Translations under genes and position numbers: made by a program
Shown: positions 37,437-49,858 of the stretch, piece after piece
Layout: every line of letters begins with the position of its first letter
Position numbering within the stretch: the stretch's first letter is position 1
Origin: Archilochus colubris
Taxonomy: Eukaryota; Chordata; Aves; Apodiformes; Trochilidae
Length of the DNA: 64,000 bases
Direction: 5' to 3'
NCBI GenBank assembly: GCA_023079485.1
Contig: CM041115.1
Coordinates: 26,723,505-26,787,504, forward strand
The notes under the pieces: model-generated
What the model was told of the DNA's origin: nothing
What the model saw: only the letters and a program-made list of their open reading frames with translations
Database searches by the model: none

Positions 37437-39299
37437 AAGACACAACAAGTAAGGACTTTTGAAGGAAACAAGTTTATCCCAAATACTGAACCCTCAGAGA
37501 GCAACGCAGTTAAGAAACTCTCATTACTGTATAGTTTTCTGGAAATTACAAAGTCCTCTGCATTCAGACTTCCCACCTACAGCCCTCAATAATTTACAAA
37601 AATACATCTCTATTTTCTATGCAATCCACTTAAAGCAAATGTTCTTGGGCTGAAAAACACAGTTAAGTATTGTTGCTTTAATGTGAATAATTACTTCATA
37701 GTATCATCTATAAGTATTGTAATATGCTTCCACGTTGTTACATTAATTATATGAATGGACTTGGCTTTAGAGAACACCAGTCCACACTGAAATTGAAGAA
37801 AGCAAGGGGACTGAGTTTCCCTGTATACTTGCAGGAATATTCAGTTTCGTAATAGGGATACTTATTTTAAGCCAATGCATAAAATGGTGTTACACTTTTT
37901 CTGTTGGCTGGTTACCAGATCAAAGCAGTAAGGTGTTTTGGCTTGAGCCTTCAAATCATTTGTGGTACAAGAGATTAGGGTCCAAGTAGTTACAACACAA
38001 ATGAGATTCAAACACAGAGAAAGTGAGGAAGGAGGGAGTTAAACATACTTATCTTACTGTCACACTGTCCTTTAAGATGATTTCATCTTGACCTGAGTTA
38101 AAGCACTGCAAAGATGCTGTAAGTAGGGCACATGCTAGAACACAAAAGGGACAATACACAATCTTCTACCTTGATCCTAAAAAGCATTTTTTTGTGTGTG
38201 AAGAGAAGTAGATCAGATACAATCCCAAATTTCCAGCTTCTGTGAATTTCTCCGATGTGACTGGGGGAGGTTCCCATCTCAATAGTATTGATAGCATCTT
38301 GCCCTAGAGTAGAGGTATAAAGGGTTCACAGCACACTGATTATATTTCAGAAAGAAATATTTTAACTTCTTCTCTCCCTGTTGACTCAATTTTTGTCATT
38401 TTATCTCCTTTTTTAAGTCTTCTGAATTATTCTGAGGTGTATGAACTTAATTGTCTGAGTGCTTTTTACATTTAATTTTGGTCCCTTCATTTGCAAAGGT
38501 TTGTTTTCATAATTTGGCTATATAGCTGTAAGCTTTTTAAAATGTGCTCTGATTCCAGTTTATACCCTCATACTCCATGAATTTTGTACCAGCTGATGAT
38601 TCAGGTTAAAAAAAACATTGGCACTATAACTTTTGGGGTGACAGAGATGATATATATTGAAAGAACAAGACACAGGTATGAAGAAACTCTGTCTCAGGTC
38701 TCAAAGAATTCTTTTAGTAGAAGTTCAGTGGGTTTTGGGGTTTTTTCCATGTGAAAAAATACAAAGAAATACTTGTGCATTCAGACTACTTTTTTACATT
38801 TGGCTAGTGCTGAATGATTACAGCAGTATGTCCAGTTACTAAGTAATGCATGCATTTTTGGTTTAGAATTCTTTGGGATATTTTGTATGTCACTTTATCA
38901 TACTTTGCTTTTTTCAAGACTTTATTTTACTTTTCCAGTAGTATTTTTTTTTCTTTTACTTTTCCAGTAGTAGCTATCATGAAAAGATGAACAGGGTGGT
39001 GGACCATTAAAGCAAATAGTCAGATAGTTTTCTGTACATACAGAATGTACCATAACCACACATACTGACCCAAATCACTAGCCAAAGGAGGAAGGCATTA
39101 AGAGAAGTGGCATATTTATAATTTCTTTTTTCTTCATAAGGAGAGATTCTGCTGTGCTCAAAGTATGTGCCTCTTTTCAGGATTAATTCCTTATACTGCA
39201 CAGGAACACTGTGAAATAGTGATGTCAAGCAAATTGTATCTGTGACAAAAACAATGGAATTCAAATAAAAGAAGGCAGGGAAATAGCTTAATAAAAATA
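37437..39299. other. Intergenic DNA between the CR1/ERV cluster and the 3' end of MINAR2
   Basis: AT-rich unique sequence. The only structure noted is a 19-bp direct repeat, ttttacttttccagtagta, at 38925 and 38954. No exon or family-level repeat was recognised. Confidence 0.6.
38925..38972. repeat. 19-bp direct repeat, two copies 29 bp apart
   Basis: ttttacttttccagtagta occurs exactly at 38925-38943 and 38954-38972, separated by a T-rich spacer. A local duplication. Confidence 0.8.
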
Positions 39300-39305
39300 T
39301 TTATT
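39300..39305 (-). terminator. MINAR2: Candidate MINAR2 polyadenylation signal AATAAA
   Basis: The minus-strand AATAAA begins 33 bp after the MINAR2 stop codon, after a T-rich stretch. If used, the 3' UTR would be only about 50-60 nt. Local AT richness makes a chance match possible. Confidence 0.35.
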
Positions 39306-39338
39306 AAAAAAAGATCCCATCTACATCATCTGGCTCTA

Positions 39339-39518
39339 CTAAGTAAGCAAAACGCTGAGTGTGACTATGGTAATCAGGATGCAAACAACTAGTCCCATGA
39401 GCAGAATAATTCGGCAATATTTGGAATGCTTTTTTTCTCTCTCTTTCTTTTTTAACAAGGTATCATACCCAGGAGTATAAATATCCCCCATCCAGAACTG
39501 AAGATCATTAGGATTTTC
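39339..39518 (-). CDS. MINAR2: MINAR2 coding exon 3 (last): membrane anchor and stop
   Basis: This 180-nt exon follows a tttcttttag acceptor (AG at 39519-39520) in phase 0. It opens ENPNDLQFWMGDIYTPGYDT, a block I recognise from vertebrate MINAR2. A Lys/Glu-rich juxtamembrane stretch (LLKKKEREKKHSKYCR) follows. The hydrophobic helix IILLMGLVVCILITIVTLSVLL ends two residues before the stop (39339-39341). Human MINAR2 (about 190 aa) has the same architecture. The exon is too short to stand out as an ORF and was found by searching downstream of exon 2. Confidence 0.93.
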   Translation of the reverse strand, partial: ENPNDLQFWMGDIYTPGYDTLLKKKEREKKHSKYCRIILLMGLVVCILITIVTLSVLLT

Positions 39519-40336
39519 CTAAAAGAAAAATCAGAAAATGAACTCAGTTCCACTCTTTTGCACATAAATCATTAGAACATATCCAGAAGTATTTTGGCTT
39601 TCACCAGATAATGATTAATTAGTTTAAACACAACACAAACATAAGAACATTTTGCTTAAACATAGGTTGTTGTTCATCAACAACATCAACATGCCAGATG
39701 CTTCAAATATTCCTCTGGATAAAATGGAAACCACACTTTATGGCCAGGAATCAAATGTAAGACATCAGCCATTGAAATGTGATTTAAAACCCAGAAGAAA
39801 CCATGCTGTCTTCTCAAGAAGAGATGTCAATTTATAAACACAGATCTGAGTCCCTTTCCAAAAAAGAGAACAGCACAAAAAAATCTCACAAAAGTGATCC
39901 TAAAAGTCATTCATACCAACCCACATGCAGGAAGGATCCTGCATACTGTGGTTAAGGCCAGGAAAAAAATATGTTATTTGATAACAGAATAATGTTATGA
40001 AAAGTTATTAAAGTGTGCATATAGTACGTAAGTACCTTATTTATGGTTCTTCCTTATATAAATGAGGAAGCAGAGTTGTGAGGTGCTGCAGTTTAAGACT
40101 TTCTCTTGTCACAGAGGTCATATTCTGCAGAACTGAAATTCCTCAAGTCTAACCAGAAACATAGACTCCTTTTCCTGATCAGACTCATGTTAGTGTCATA
40201 TCTGAACCAGAAAATACATTCATATTTATTTCTGGAATACCACCAAAACAAACAAGTAGGCTGCACAGTGGTTCATTCACATACCACATGGCTTATAGCA
40301 ATTCACTTTTTCAAACACAGTGCAACAGCATGTTAC
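39519..40336 (-). other. MINAR2: MINAR2 intron 2
   Basis: An 0.8-kb GT-AG intron of AT-rich unique sequence. Nothing else recognised. Confidence 0.85.
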
Positions 40337-40582
40337 CTTTATGTGACTGGCCAAGTCAGAGTGCAGTGAGTGTCTGTCATAGTCTTTCACAGTCCAGGAA
40401 GGTGTCTTTTTTTTCTCCTCCCAGTCATAATCCACCTGATTATCAATATACAAGGGGTTGCTTTTGACTGTGGATTTCAAGGTGTTGAGTGTAATGTGTT
40501 TCCCAAGGGCTTCATCTGTCATTTCTTGGCTGACCCCTTTCGTGTCTAAGCCCGGCAGCTCCATGAAATTTCTCTTTTCTCT
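40337..40582 (-). CDS. MINAR2: MINAR2 coding exon 2
   Basis: A 246-nt phase-0 exon. The acceptor ccttacag lies just above 40582 and the donor AAG|GTAACA just below 40337. It encodes 82 residues (56-137 of the protein). The first half is variable. The second half holds the conserved SNPLYIDNQVDYDWEEKK and PSWTVKDYDRHSLHSDLASH blocks of the family. The NPLY segment lies in the region described in the literature as intrinsically disordered and Notch2-binding in the related MINAR1. The exon reads straight into exon 3 without a frame change. Confidence 0.94.
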
Positions 40583-42407
40583 CTGTAAGGCATAAGTTAG
40601 ACCAGAAGCTGGCTTTCATCTTCATTTACCTATGATGCAAGCCCTGTTACAACACCATCCTTTATAATAGAATAGAATTTTTAAAGTTACACTTGCAATG
40701 CTTTTTTCTGTTCTGTCACATATTTACAGATGGAGCCCAACTGTTCACTCTGGGTGGGTTTCTTCCTTTCGGGGAAAGCATGTGGGTACAATCTGAACAT
40801 TAAGCTATTTTGCAAATATTAACTGACATTATAATGCCCACTAAAAGCAAGGTTCTGCTTTAGCAAAACAGTGTTATGGAGCACTTTGGTAGAAGAGGCA
40901 GTTCTGATGAAAGCCATGGCTGTATGATGCTGAAGTAAAGCTGCAAGGACAAAGCAGAATGAAGTACAGTGGTAGCAGCTGTGTAAGTGCAGCTGCAACT
41001 CTCTCTGTAGGTGTGTGGTTTTGCAGCTTTGTTCATGTTGTTGAATGCTAGACCACTGTCAGGGTGTCAGATGCCCTTCATTCAGCTGAGGGTCCTTAAT
41101 TCAGGTACTGTCAGAACTCAAAGTAATTAAATATCTGAGCAGCCTCACAGCAATAACAATCATGAAATCCAACCTTTTAGAACAGGGGGGTGGCAAGGGA
41201 GGAGGACAGACAACCCCGGTGGGATCACCTTCTTGGAGTTATCCCAAGATGCTGCTTAACACATCAGCCTCTTCAAAAGCCGTTAAGTTGGTAGTTAGCA
41301 TCTTTTTCAATCAGTACTCTTCCATGCAAGCTGTTCAACATTTTGGTCCACCACAACCTTCTGTCTCAGATACTGAATTAATTGGTCACCAATGTGAGTA
41401 AGATTCTTGAGACACCTATTTCTGGCAGAACCCTTGCCTAACACTAACACCTCTCCCATATCTCAGAACTGCTTCTATAGGACTGTCACAATATGAACTT
41501 AGCTTTCCTCATTAGCCAACACCACTTCCTCATTAACACTTTTGTCCTTAGGAACTTTATGGTGAGACAAGGGGAGCCTTCACCTGACCTGGTGGCCCTG
41601 TGGTGGGTATGCTGCAAATGGGGCACACCCCAGCTCTCTTCCACCCTCAGAAATCACAAAGGTGAGGGCAGCTCCTGCTGCCAGACTCCTATAAAGTGAG
41701 CGCCCATCATAAACATCTGATCAAGAGGATGAGACCTGAGAAACTTCTTTCCATGAAAGGATGTCTTCCACCCAATATTTCACTTACATTGAGATCACTC
41801 TTACGGTGTCATGGGCGTGATGCTGGTATGGGCATGTCCTACTCCTCCTTCCACCTTTCTTGTGGGAGACCAGGGAATCCCACCTCCTCCTACATACTCT
41901 CTCTGGGAGCTGCTGGGATCCCAGATAAGCCAGTGCAGGTTGTGAAGCTGATAGCAAGGAAGTTATCTGATACATGTCATCACCAACTTGATGCCTCGGT
42001 GCTTGTGCACATGCATAGATGTGTGAGTTGTTCTGGGGCAGTTCAGTGTAGAAGCAAGTGGGAGGACTGGTTTCCTTCAGGAAGGAAAGGTGGAGAAAAC
42101 AGGGGTCTTTGTCTGTGAAACCCTAGGAGGAAATATTATGCTGGCATTTTTATCACTAAATCATGCACAAGTGACTAAGCATGTTTCCAATAAAAAATTA
42201 CAATTGGTAAGTGCATGAGTTCTCAGTGCCCTCTCAGTCCCCCTATTAGTACATAGTTTCTATATGTCATTCCTTAGCCTTGATGGATCCCCTGACAGTA
42301 TTACTCTTTGCATTGTAGCTCCAGCTGGCACTTGAAGCCCTCTGGGTTATACTGGATAGATTTCAGCTGAGCTGGTTGTTTTAACTGTACTTTCTTTCTG
42401 ACCGAAT

Positions 42408-42440
42408 TATTTTATATTATTTTATTTTATTTTATTTTTA
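42408..42440. repeat. TTTTA-type simple repeat
   Basis: About six units of attttatt/tttta, a microsatellite within MINAR2 intron 1. Confidence 0.8.
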
Positions 42441-43732
42441 AATTTTATCTTATGTATTTCTTATTGGAAAATTTGTCATTGACTATAATGATACTTCCCT
42501 CAGGCTTGCTAGAGAGCTGAATTTGGAGCACATTTTGTTAAGGAATGCAAACTGGGTCATCAGGGAATGCTCAGTCTCCTTAGGCCAAAATGTGAAAAGA
42601 ATGGAACTTGACAGTAATTTATAAAGCTGTTTCAAATAAAATGCTATAAAACTTGGAGTAGATGGCATGGTGCAAACTTTACTCATAGAGAGAGTGCTTT
42701 GTGGCAAAATTTTTTGCCTCTTCCATCTACGCTACCTTCTCTTTCATGGACATGAGCATGTCATAGCCTGGAGCAGAGGTAGAGAGGGAATAGCACACAA
42801 GGGGCAATAGGGTTTTACTGTGAGAACTAGGCTGTAACTTGGGGTAGGATGTAGTTGGTGGAAATATTAGAGAACAGACATTGAAGTGCCAAGTTAATTG
42901 GGAGAATATACTGGACTGCAGGCAAATGCTTGGTTTCGAAACTTGTCCAGTAGTTATGGCCAAGAAACCAGTTAGGGAAAAGAGAAGCCTGAAAACACAT
43001 TAAAAAAAAAACAAACACAAACTCTTTAGGTCCAAGGGGTAATATAGAGAAATACGAAGAATATTGCATGAAATGTATGAGGAAACAGAAAATTAGATAA
43101 TAGTTAGATAATGCTAGTATTAATTGTAGCAAAAAATGCACATTTTTTCTTTTAAGGTTCAAAATATCTCCCTAGAGTTTTCGAAGACTTCTATGTTATG
43201 ATTCTGAATAATGAAGGAAATATTCAAAGAAAGAGAAAAGTACTGTAAACTTAGCTACTTATATGCATTACAGAATTTACTCAATATACACTGTGTACAA
43301 GAAGCTAGTGTGAAAGAGTGTGGAACTGATGAAATCAAAAGCAATTTTACTATTCTCTGAATGGAAGGAGAAATAACAAATTTCCAAACACCAGTAATTA
43401 TGAAAAACTCTTAAGAAACCATAATTTAAACGTGCTGAGGAAATAGTAATTTAACAACATTAAAAATGCTCAACTCTGAAAACTCATAACTATATTTCAT
43501 GTACATAGAGCTTATGATCAAGAAAGCTGTTACATAATTTGTGTTTCACTGGGAACAATTTGTCCCACTTTGACAGACCCAGACAGCTGTCTTGTACAAA
43601 AGGAAGGTTATGTACAAACTATGGAGATCTATAAAGATTAAATGTTAATTCCATCCTTGACGCAGTGCTTACTTCATGGGTTTTTCTTGCTGAGTATTTC
43701 ATCATGCAAATTATGCATATAGAAGCATCGAA

Positions 43733-44874
43733 ACATAGAATAGAATCAGCTGGGTTGGAAAGGACCTCTGGGATCATCAAGTCCAACCCCTGACCCACTA
43801 CCACTGTGGTTACCAGACCATGGCACTTAGTGACACATCCAGCCTTACCTTAAAAACCTCCAGGAACACAGAATCCACCACCTCCCTGGGCAGACAATTC
43901 CGGTGCCTGATCACCCTCTCTATGAATAATTTCTTCCTAATATCTAACCCAAACCTCTTCCATAGTCTGTAAGCTCTCTTTTTTACCCTAATTTCCTCCA
44001 AAATCTCCTTGTTCAGCCAGACCAGTTGCCATCCCCTCCAGCTTGCCTTTCATCACACAGGGACAGACTGCTCCTGTGCATTCAAGACTTTCTTCTTGAA
44101 GTATTCCCATCCCTCCTGGACCCCTTTGTTTTCAAGGGCTGTTTCCCAGGGTACACTCTGAAACAGACTTCTGAATAGGCCAGGATCTGCCCTCTGGAAT
44201 CCCAGCATAGAGTTTTTATTGTTGGCCCTCCTTGCATTCCTGAGTATTGAAAACTCTATTATTTCATGGTCACTGTGCCCCAGACAGCCTCTGACCACTA
44301 CATCTCCCACCAGCCCCTCTTTGGTTGTGAACAGAAAGTCTAGTGGGGACCCATCCCTGGTGGGCTCATTTACCAGCTGGAGCAGGAAATTATACTCTCT
44401 ATGTTCTAGGAATCTCCTAGACTGCCTCTTCTCTGCTGTGTGGAGTTCCCAGCAGACATCCGGCAGGTTAAAGTCACCCAAGAGAAAAAGGGCTTGCAAT
44501 TTGGAGACATCTGCCAGCTGCTTGTAGAATAATTCATCACACTCATTGTCCTGGTTGGGTAAGGTCTATCAGCCTTGTTGGCCTTCCCTCTGATTTTGAC
44601 CCACAGGCACTCAACCTCATTGTTACTGACCCCGAGTTCTACAGAGCCAAGACACTCTCTAACATATAGAGCCACCCCTCCACCTCTCCTACCTTGTCTG
44701 TCCCTTCTGAGGAGCTTGTAGCCATCCATGGCAGCACTCCAGTCATGTGAGTCATCCCACCACATTTCTGTGATGGTGACTGCATCAGAGCTTTCCTGCT
44801 TCACAATGGCTTCCAGATCCTCTCGTTTGTTACCCATACTGTGTGCATTGGTGTACATGCACTTGAGTTGTGAG
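43733..44874 (-). mobile_element. CR1 LINE with internal deletion: endonuclease joined to ORF2 C-terminus
   Basis: Reading the minus strand from 44874, the apurinic endonuclease part of CR1 ORF2 comes first. Its blocks are LKCMYTNAHSMGNKREDLEA, TEMWWDDSHDWSAAMDGYKL, RRGGGVALYVRECLGS and VECLWVKIRGKANKAD. After a frame change near 44450-44550 it continues with LLGDFNLPDVCWELHTAEK, FLFTTKEGLVGDV and CLGHSDHEIIEFSIL. At about 43950 the RVYDLWK-type linker runs directly into the [13 protein letters not shown] block near the ORF2 end. The whole reverse transcriptase is missing. The tail lies at 43733. Confidence 0.85.
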
Positions 44875-45438
44875 AATATATATATAGGTATATTATAATA
44901 TATAATTAAAATTATAAATGTATTTGTACTGCTAGGAAACATTTTAATCTCATTTTTACCTTCACTTCATCTATTTGATCCTTCTGTTGTAATTATTGTT
45001 AGCACTGAAACTTTCTGAGAGCCTAAGCATTCTTTCCTCAGTCTGGGATGTGAGACATCAAGCTAATCAACCACCAAAACCAGGTCACCAACAATTAAGA
45101 GTAGGCCTTGGTGTCAAGCCCATCTACCTGAAAGATGATATCAAAGAAACACCTAAAATGTCAAGAAATTTACTTCCTGGAAGCCAAGTTTTTCTTCTCC
45201 CTCTGCCCAACAAAGTTAATTCCTCTTGTCCATGGCCAGCCATAGTCTCCAGCTGAAGCTGGTGGAGCTACACACTGAAAATGAAAAATGCTGTTGATGG
45301 GTAGCTACACAAGGTTTTAACCAAGGAAGTCTTTAATAGACTTAAAGCCACCAGATACTACAGGATTTGTTTACAACAAAGTCCTAAATCCTAATGTCAG
45401 TGGGTAAGAGGGTGATGATTATATTTGCATGTTATTTC

Positions 45439-46296
45439 ATAGAATCATAGAATAGGCTGGGTTGGAAGGGACCTCAGAGATCATCGAGTCCAACCCTTGA
45501 TCAGCTACCGCCACAGTCACTAGACTATGGCACTGAGTGCCATATCGAGTCGCTTTTTAAATGTCTCCAGGGACGAAGAGTCCACCACCTCCCCAGGCAG
45601 CCGTTCCAATGGCTGATCACCCTTTCCGTGAAAAAATTCTTTCTAATAGCCAATCTGAACTTCCCCCGGCACAATTTAAGACCATGCCCTCTTGTCTTAT
45701 TGAGAGTTGCCTGGGAAAAGAGACCAACCCCTGCCTGGCTCCATCCTCCTTTCAGGTAGTTGTAGAGAGCAATGAGGTCTCCCCTGAGCCTCCTCTTCCT
45801 CAGGCGGAACAGCCCCAGCTCCCTCAGCCTCTCCTCATAGGATCCGTGTTCGAGTCCCTTCACCAGCTTGGTTGCCCTCCTTTGGACCTGTTCAAGGACC
45901 TCAATATCCTTCTTGAACTGAGGGGCCCAAAACTGAACACAGTACTCAAGGTGTGGCCTTACCAGGGCTGAGTATAGGGGCAGAATCACCTCCTTGGACC
46001 TGCTGGTGACGCTGTTCCTGATACATGCCAGGATGCCATTGGCCTTCTTGGCCACCTGGGCACACTGCTGGCTCATGTTCAGCTTCCTGGCAATCCAGAC
46101 TCCCAGGTCCCTTTCTTCCTGGCTGCTCTCCAACCACTCTGTCCCCAGCTTGTAGCGCTGCATGGGGTTGTTGTGGCCAAAGTGGAGGACCCGGCACTTG
46201 GCCTTGTTGAAGCTCATCCCATTGGAGTCAGCCCATCTCTCCAGTCTGTCCAGGTCCCTCTGCAGAGCCCTCCTGCCTTCCAGCTGATCAACACTT
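45439..46296 (-). mobile_element. CR1 LINE, 5'-truncated, one late frameshift
   Basis: An 0.86-kb minus-strand copy. One frame from about 46296 to 45590 carries [76 protein letters not shown] and [20 protein letters not shown]. At HWNG (about 45620) a small indel shifts the frame, so the usual [14 protein letters not shown] block is lost. Upstream of 46296 the open frame continues in non-CR1 sequence by chance. Confidence 0.92.
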
Positions 46297-46733
46297 CTCC
46301 CCAAATATTTGTTTAATAACACTGTGAAAGACTTGTAACAAACCTTTGAGGACTCTCCCAGCAACGGGAAGGGCGTTTTTGTGATGCAGAGATGTGTTGC
46401 TGCAGACAAAAAGTCTGACAGAAAAAAACTGCTGCTAGGTAGTAACCCAAGAAGCCTTGTGTTAGTTGTAACAACTCTATTGCTGGGCATTTGCTCAATA
46501 AAAACAGGCTCACCAATCAGAATAAATAATTATCAGCTCTTCAAAATTTCCTGAAAAAATCTGATCTCATAGTGGATGCTGTGAAAAGCAATCAGAAAGT
46601 GAGGTGTAATCAAGGGTAGGCTAGCAGATCTGAGTGAGAGTAGGACACACAGCTGACATCAAGGATTCCTGAGAAGGCAAATTTTCTTATTGAAGGAACT
46701 GAAGGGGACTGGAATTGCTTGTCGGAGATATAT

Positions 46734-47255
46734 AGCATCATAGAATCATAGTTGGAAGGGGCCCATTAGGATCAAGTCCAACTCCTTTCCCTTTTTAGAA
46801 CATACCCAGAATCACACCATGTGCCTGAGAGCATCATGCAAATGTTTCTTAAACTCAGGCAGGCTTGGCTCTCTGACCACTTCCCAGGGGAGCTTGTTCC
46901 AGTGCTTGACTGCCCCCTGGGTGAAAAACCTTTTCCTGATATCTAACCCAAACCTCTCCTGAATCAGCTTTCTGCCATTTCCCTGAGTCCTGCCTTTGGT
47001 CACAGGAGTGAAGAGATCAGTACCTGCCCAATTTCTTCCCCTCATAAGGAAACCTTAGACTGCAATGGTGTCGTCCTTCAGCCTCCTTTTCTCCAAGCTT
47101 AACAATAAAAGTGAGCTCAGCTGCTGCTCATAAGTCATCTCTTCCAGAACTTTCCCCATCCTCATGGCTCTCCTTTGGCTATATCAATAGCTTGATATTT
47201 TTTTTTCTATAGTGTGGTGCCCAAAATTGCATGCAGTACTCAAAGTGATATATGT
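46734..47255 (-). mobile_element. CR1 LINE fragment, older
   Basis: The tail tagcatcatagaatcatag leads into ttggaaggggccc, then antisense ORF2 C-terminus ([38 protein letters not shown]). Homology continues with decayed sequence to about 47255. It is more diverged than the neighbouring 45439 copy. Confidence 0.8.
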
Positions 47256-49693
47256 CGTCACCAGATACTACAAAGCAATCTGGGACGCCACCTGACATGT
47301 ATAGGAAGGAGATCAGTAAATCATGAACACTTAGGCAGAAATGACAGGAATATTCAGAGAAAAGGAGGCATTTACATTGACTATTTTAATTTTGCAGCAT
47401 ATACTCTAATCAGGAAAGCTGTTTCAGTTTACCTGATACTGAAGAGGAAAGTAAGGAGAATGAGCAGCAACTTTTTAATTAGCTGCTTTTTATAGTGGAA
47501 ATGAATTTTGAAATATATAGGTGGATAAAACATATAAGTGATTATGCGCACTTGAATTACAGTGATTGCCAAATAAAGGTATGGAAGAGGCACAAACATG
47601 CCACTGATAAATCATTTCCCACAGGGATGCCATAATAATGATAATTTCTGAAAATATCTGAAGAGGGAATTGAGGCTACTCTCAAGTTTTCACAACATGT
47701 GTGTAAGTCATGCACATTTGTTCTGAAATAAATTCTCTTTTGCCACTCCCAGCCTTCCCATTTTGTTTTCTGAATTAACTGATCTTTAATCCCATTAACT
47801 CTTTCATCTTAATGAAACACATGCTATTCATGCACCTTTAGTTCTCCACTGTGTCATCTTGTTTATTCTAATGTCTGAAAATCATCAGTTCTTTTCCTTT
47901 ATTTGATTGTCAGCAAAAGGCAAAAAATGAGGCAAACCTATAAGGGAGGGAAAATACAACACTATGAATCATACCTGGACAGACTGAAAGCTTGAATTCA
48001 CTAATGACTACACTTTGTAAGAATAGGTTGTGCCCTAGGTTTAACATTTAATAAACATACCACATTGAAATCTACATTTCTGGAAGCATAGTGAGCAAAG
48101 ACATTTCCTTTGAAATTACCATCCTGGAACTGGGAGCAGAGTTCCAGGAAAACCTCCTTCTCAGTGGTGGTGACGGGAAGAGCACAAGTTGAAAAAGCAC
48201 AGGTTCTTCACATATTTTCAATACTCCCCCAGTTCTGCAGCTCTGGCTTGATGACAGTGTGTCTTGTTAAATGACAATGGGGAGAAGCATCCCTGCTGCA
48301 GAGGAGGCTCTGTGTGTGGTTGCTCCCCTTCTACACAAAAGACCAGCTAAACTGGGGTGGGGATTGAGGCCAGCATTTCACCATACCCATTGTTTGGGAT
48401 TTTACAGGCCCCTCCCCTTGGTTAGGGCTCTCTGCATAAAAGCAAATGGGTGACCATGAATGCCCATCTTCCAGCTCTCCTTGGGGAACTGCCAGCACAA
48501 ATTATACAATCTGAGAAGATGTGGCTGGAGGCACTAGGGCAGGCAGAGGGAAGGGTGTCTGGGGTGGAGAAGAGGCATGGGAAGGTAAGGAGAGGTCATG
48601 TAAGCAAATGTCAGGAGAGGGAGGACTTTTGCATGTGGACAAGGACTGAAATGGATTTATGGAGGGAAAGGGCTTGGGAAGCTGATGGGAAGAAATGTCT
48701 GAGACAGGAGAAGTAGAACTGCAAGTGATGGGACACTGTAGGGATCTCCCCCAGCCACCCGCCCCCTCACCACCCTGTTGAGATTTATTTGGCTCCCACT
48801 CATCATTACTCTGTGGAATTTGACCCTCACCCTAAGGCCATCAGAATGCAGACCCTTCTCCATCCCTTTAATTGCTTATGTGTGTCTCCATCACTTGACA
48901 AGAACCAGACCTTGGAGCTTTTGCTAATGCCAGGGGTGGGGAAAGGCGAGGAGCTCCCCAGGCAGTAGGAAAGGCATGATGTGGAGCAGCAAGTGGGGCC
49001 AAGAGGGGTGTAAGTTGCTGCAGCATGCTGTTGATCTAGACACGAATTTCTCCTTCATCCAGTATGTCCAGGAGCCCTACTAGGCAGCACACATTTACAT
49101 TTTTTACCATGAAACTGCTACTATCTTTGTTTTACAACTTGAATAAATAGTATGTTTCACACTTCCAGAAGCTGTCAGCCACGGTAACAGGAAAGCTGAA
49201 GTAGAATGAGAACAACAAAGCAAAATAAAGAGGAAGCTACAGTGAACTATAAGCTTGTGAGACACTAGCATGAATGTCTGATCCTCTCTCTAGTATGCCT
49301 TTTTGTGAGGTTTGAGGGATATAACCTAACTTGCAGACTTAGGTCTTAGTTTATTTGTTGGGGTTTTTTTCCTTTTTCTTATTTCTTTGGAGAGCACATT
49401 CCATTTGCTCTTTTAGAACAATTAATTAGTATATTACATCAGCAGACTAGAAAATTCTATGAAAATTTTACAGCGAGGATAATGTACTCAAATTAAGTCA
49501 GCAGACTGCCCTGAAGACAGTAAATGTTCTCTTGGAGCCTGATCCTCACTGAAGTCAAAGGGAAAACTTACAGCCATATTAGTGATGCAGATTCAGAGAT
49601 GCAGGAAGCTGAATCCACAGGTGAAGTCTCAACCTCATGTCATTTCAAGGTAGAATAATCAGGAATAAAACTTAAGCCTCTTTTAGACCTCAC

Positions 49694-49858
49694 CTGTGAA
49701 TAGATCTTGTTGTGCCACTGCTGCACTCCAGGTAAAGCTGCTTCTGGTAATTTTGCCAGGCTGACTTGCAGAAAGGCAGATTTTTTCTCTAAAGACTTCA
49801 CCTCCAGTTGCAGGAATTTATCAGGATGGTTGTTGTTTGGCAAACTAGAGAAGTCCAT
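49694..49858 (-). CDS. MINAR2: MINAR2 coding exon 1
   Basis: The start ATG (49856-49858) has A at -3 and G at +4. The exon encodes 55 residues beginning MDFSSLPNNNHPDKFLQLEV and ends at CAG|GTGAGG in phase 0. The N-terminus matches the human start pattern as I remember it. The frame stays open upstream to 50017 but contains no earlier ATG (it opens with TTG), which supports this start. MINAR2 is a small membrane protein implicated in hair-cell function and hearing in mouse and human. Total reconstructed length is 196 aa. There is no CpG island at this promoter. Confidence 0.93.

Larger units (their letters stand above)
40583..49693 (-). other. MINAR2: MINAR2 intron 1 (9.1 kb)
   Basis: A GT-AG intron carrying a TTTTA repeat (42408-42440) and three minus-strand CR1 copies (43733, 45439, 46734). 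Two somewhat GC-richer unique stretches (about 41560-42110 and 48120-48850) contain open frames without recognisable domains. Confidence 0.8.

Noticed and set aside
41696..42118. 140-codon plus-strand frame in MINAR2 intron 1
   Set aside because: Antisense to the host gene, no recognised domain, no repeat match, and no support beyond being open.
48450..48716. 88-codon plus-strand frame with charged residues
   Set aside because: Purine-rich composition explains it. No family, splice or conservation evidence is available.
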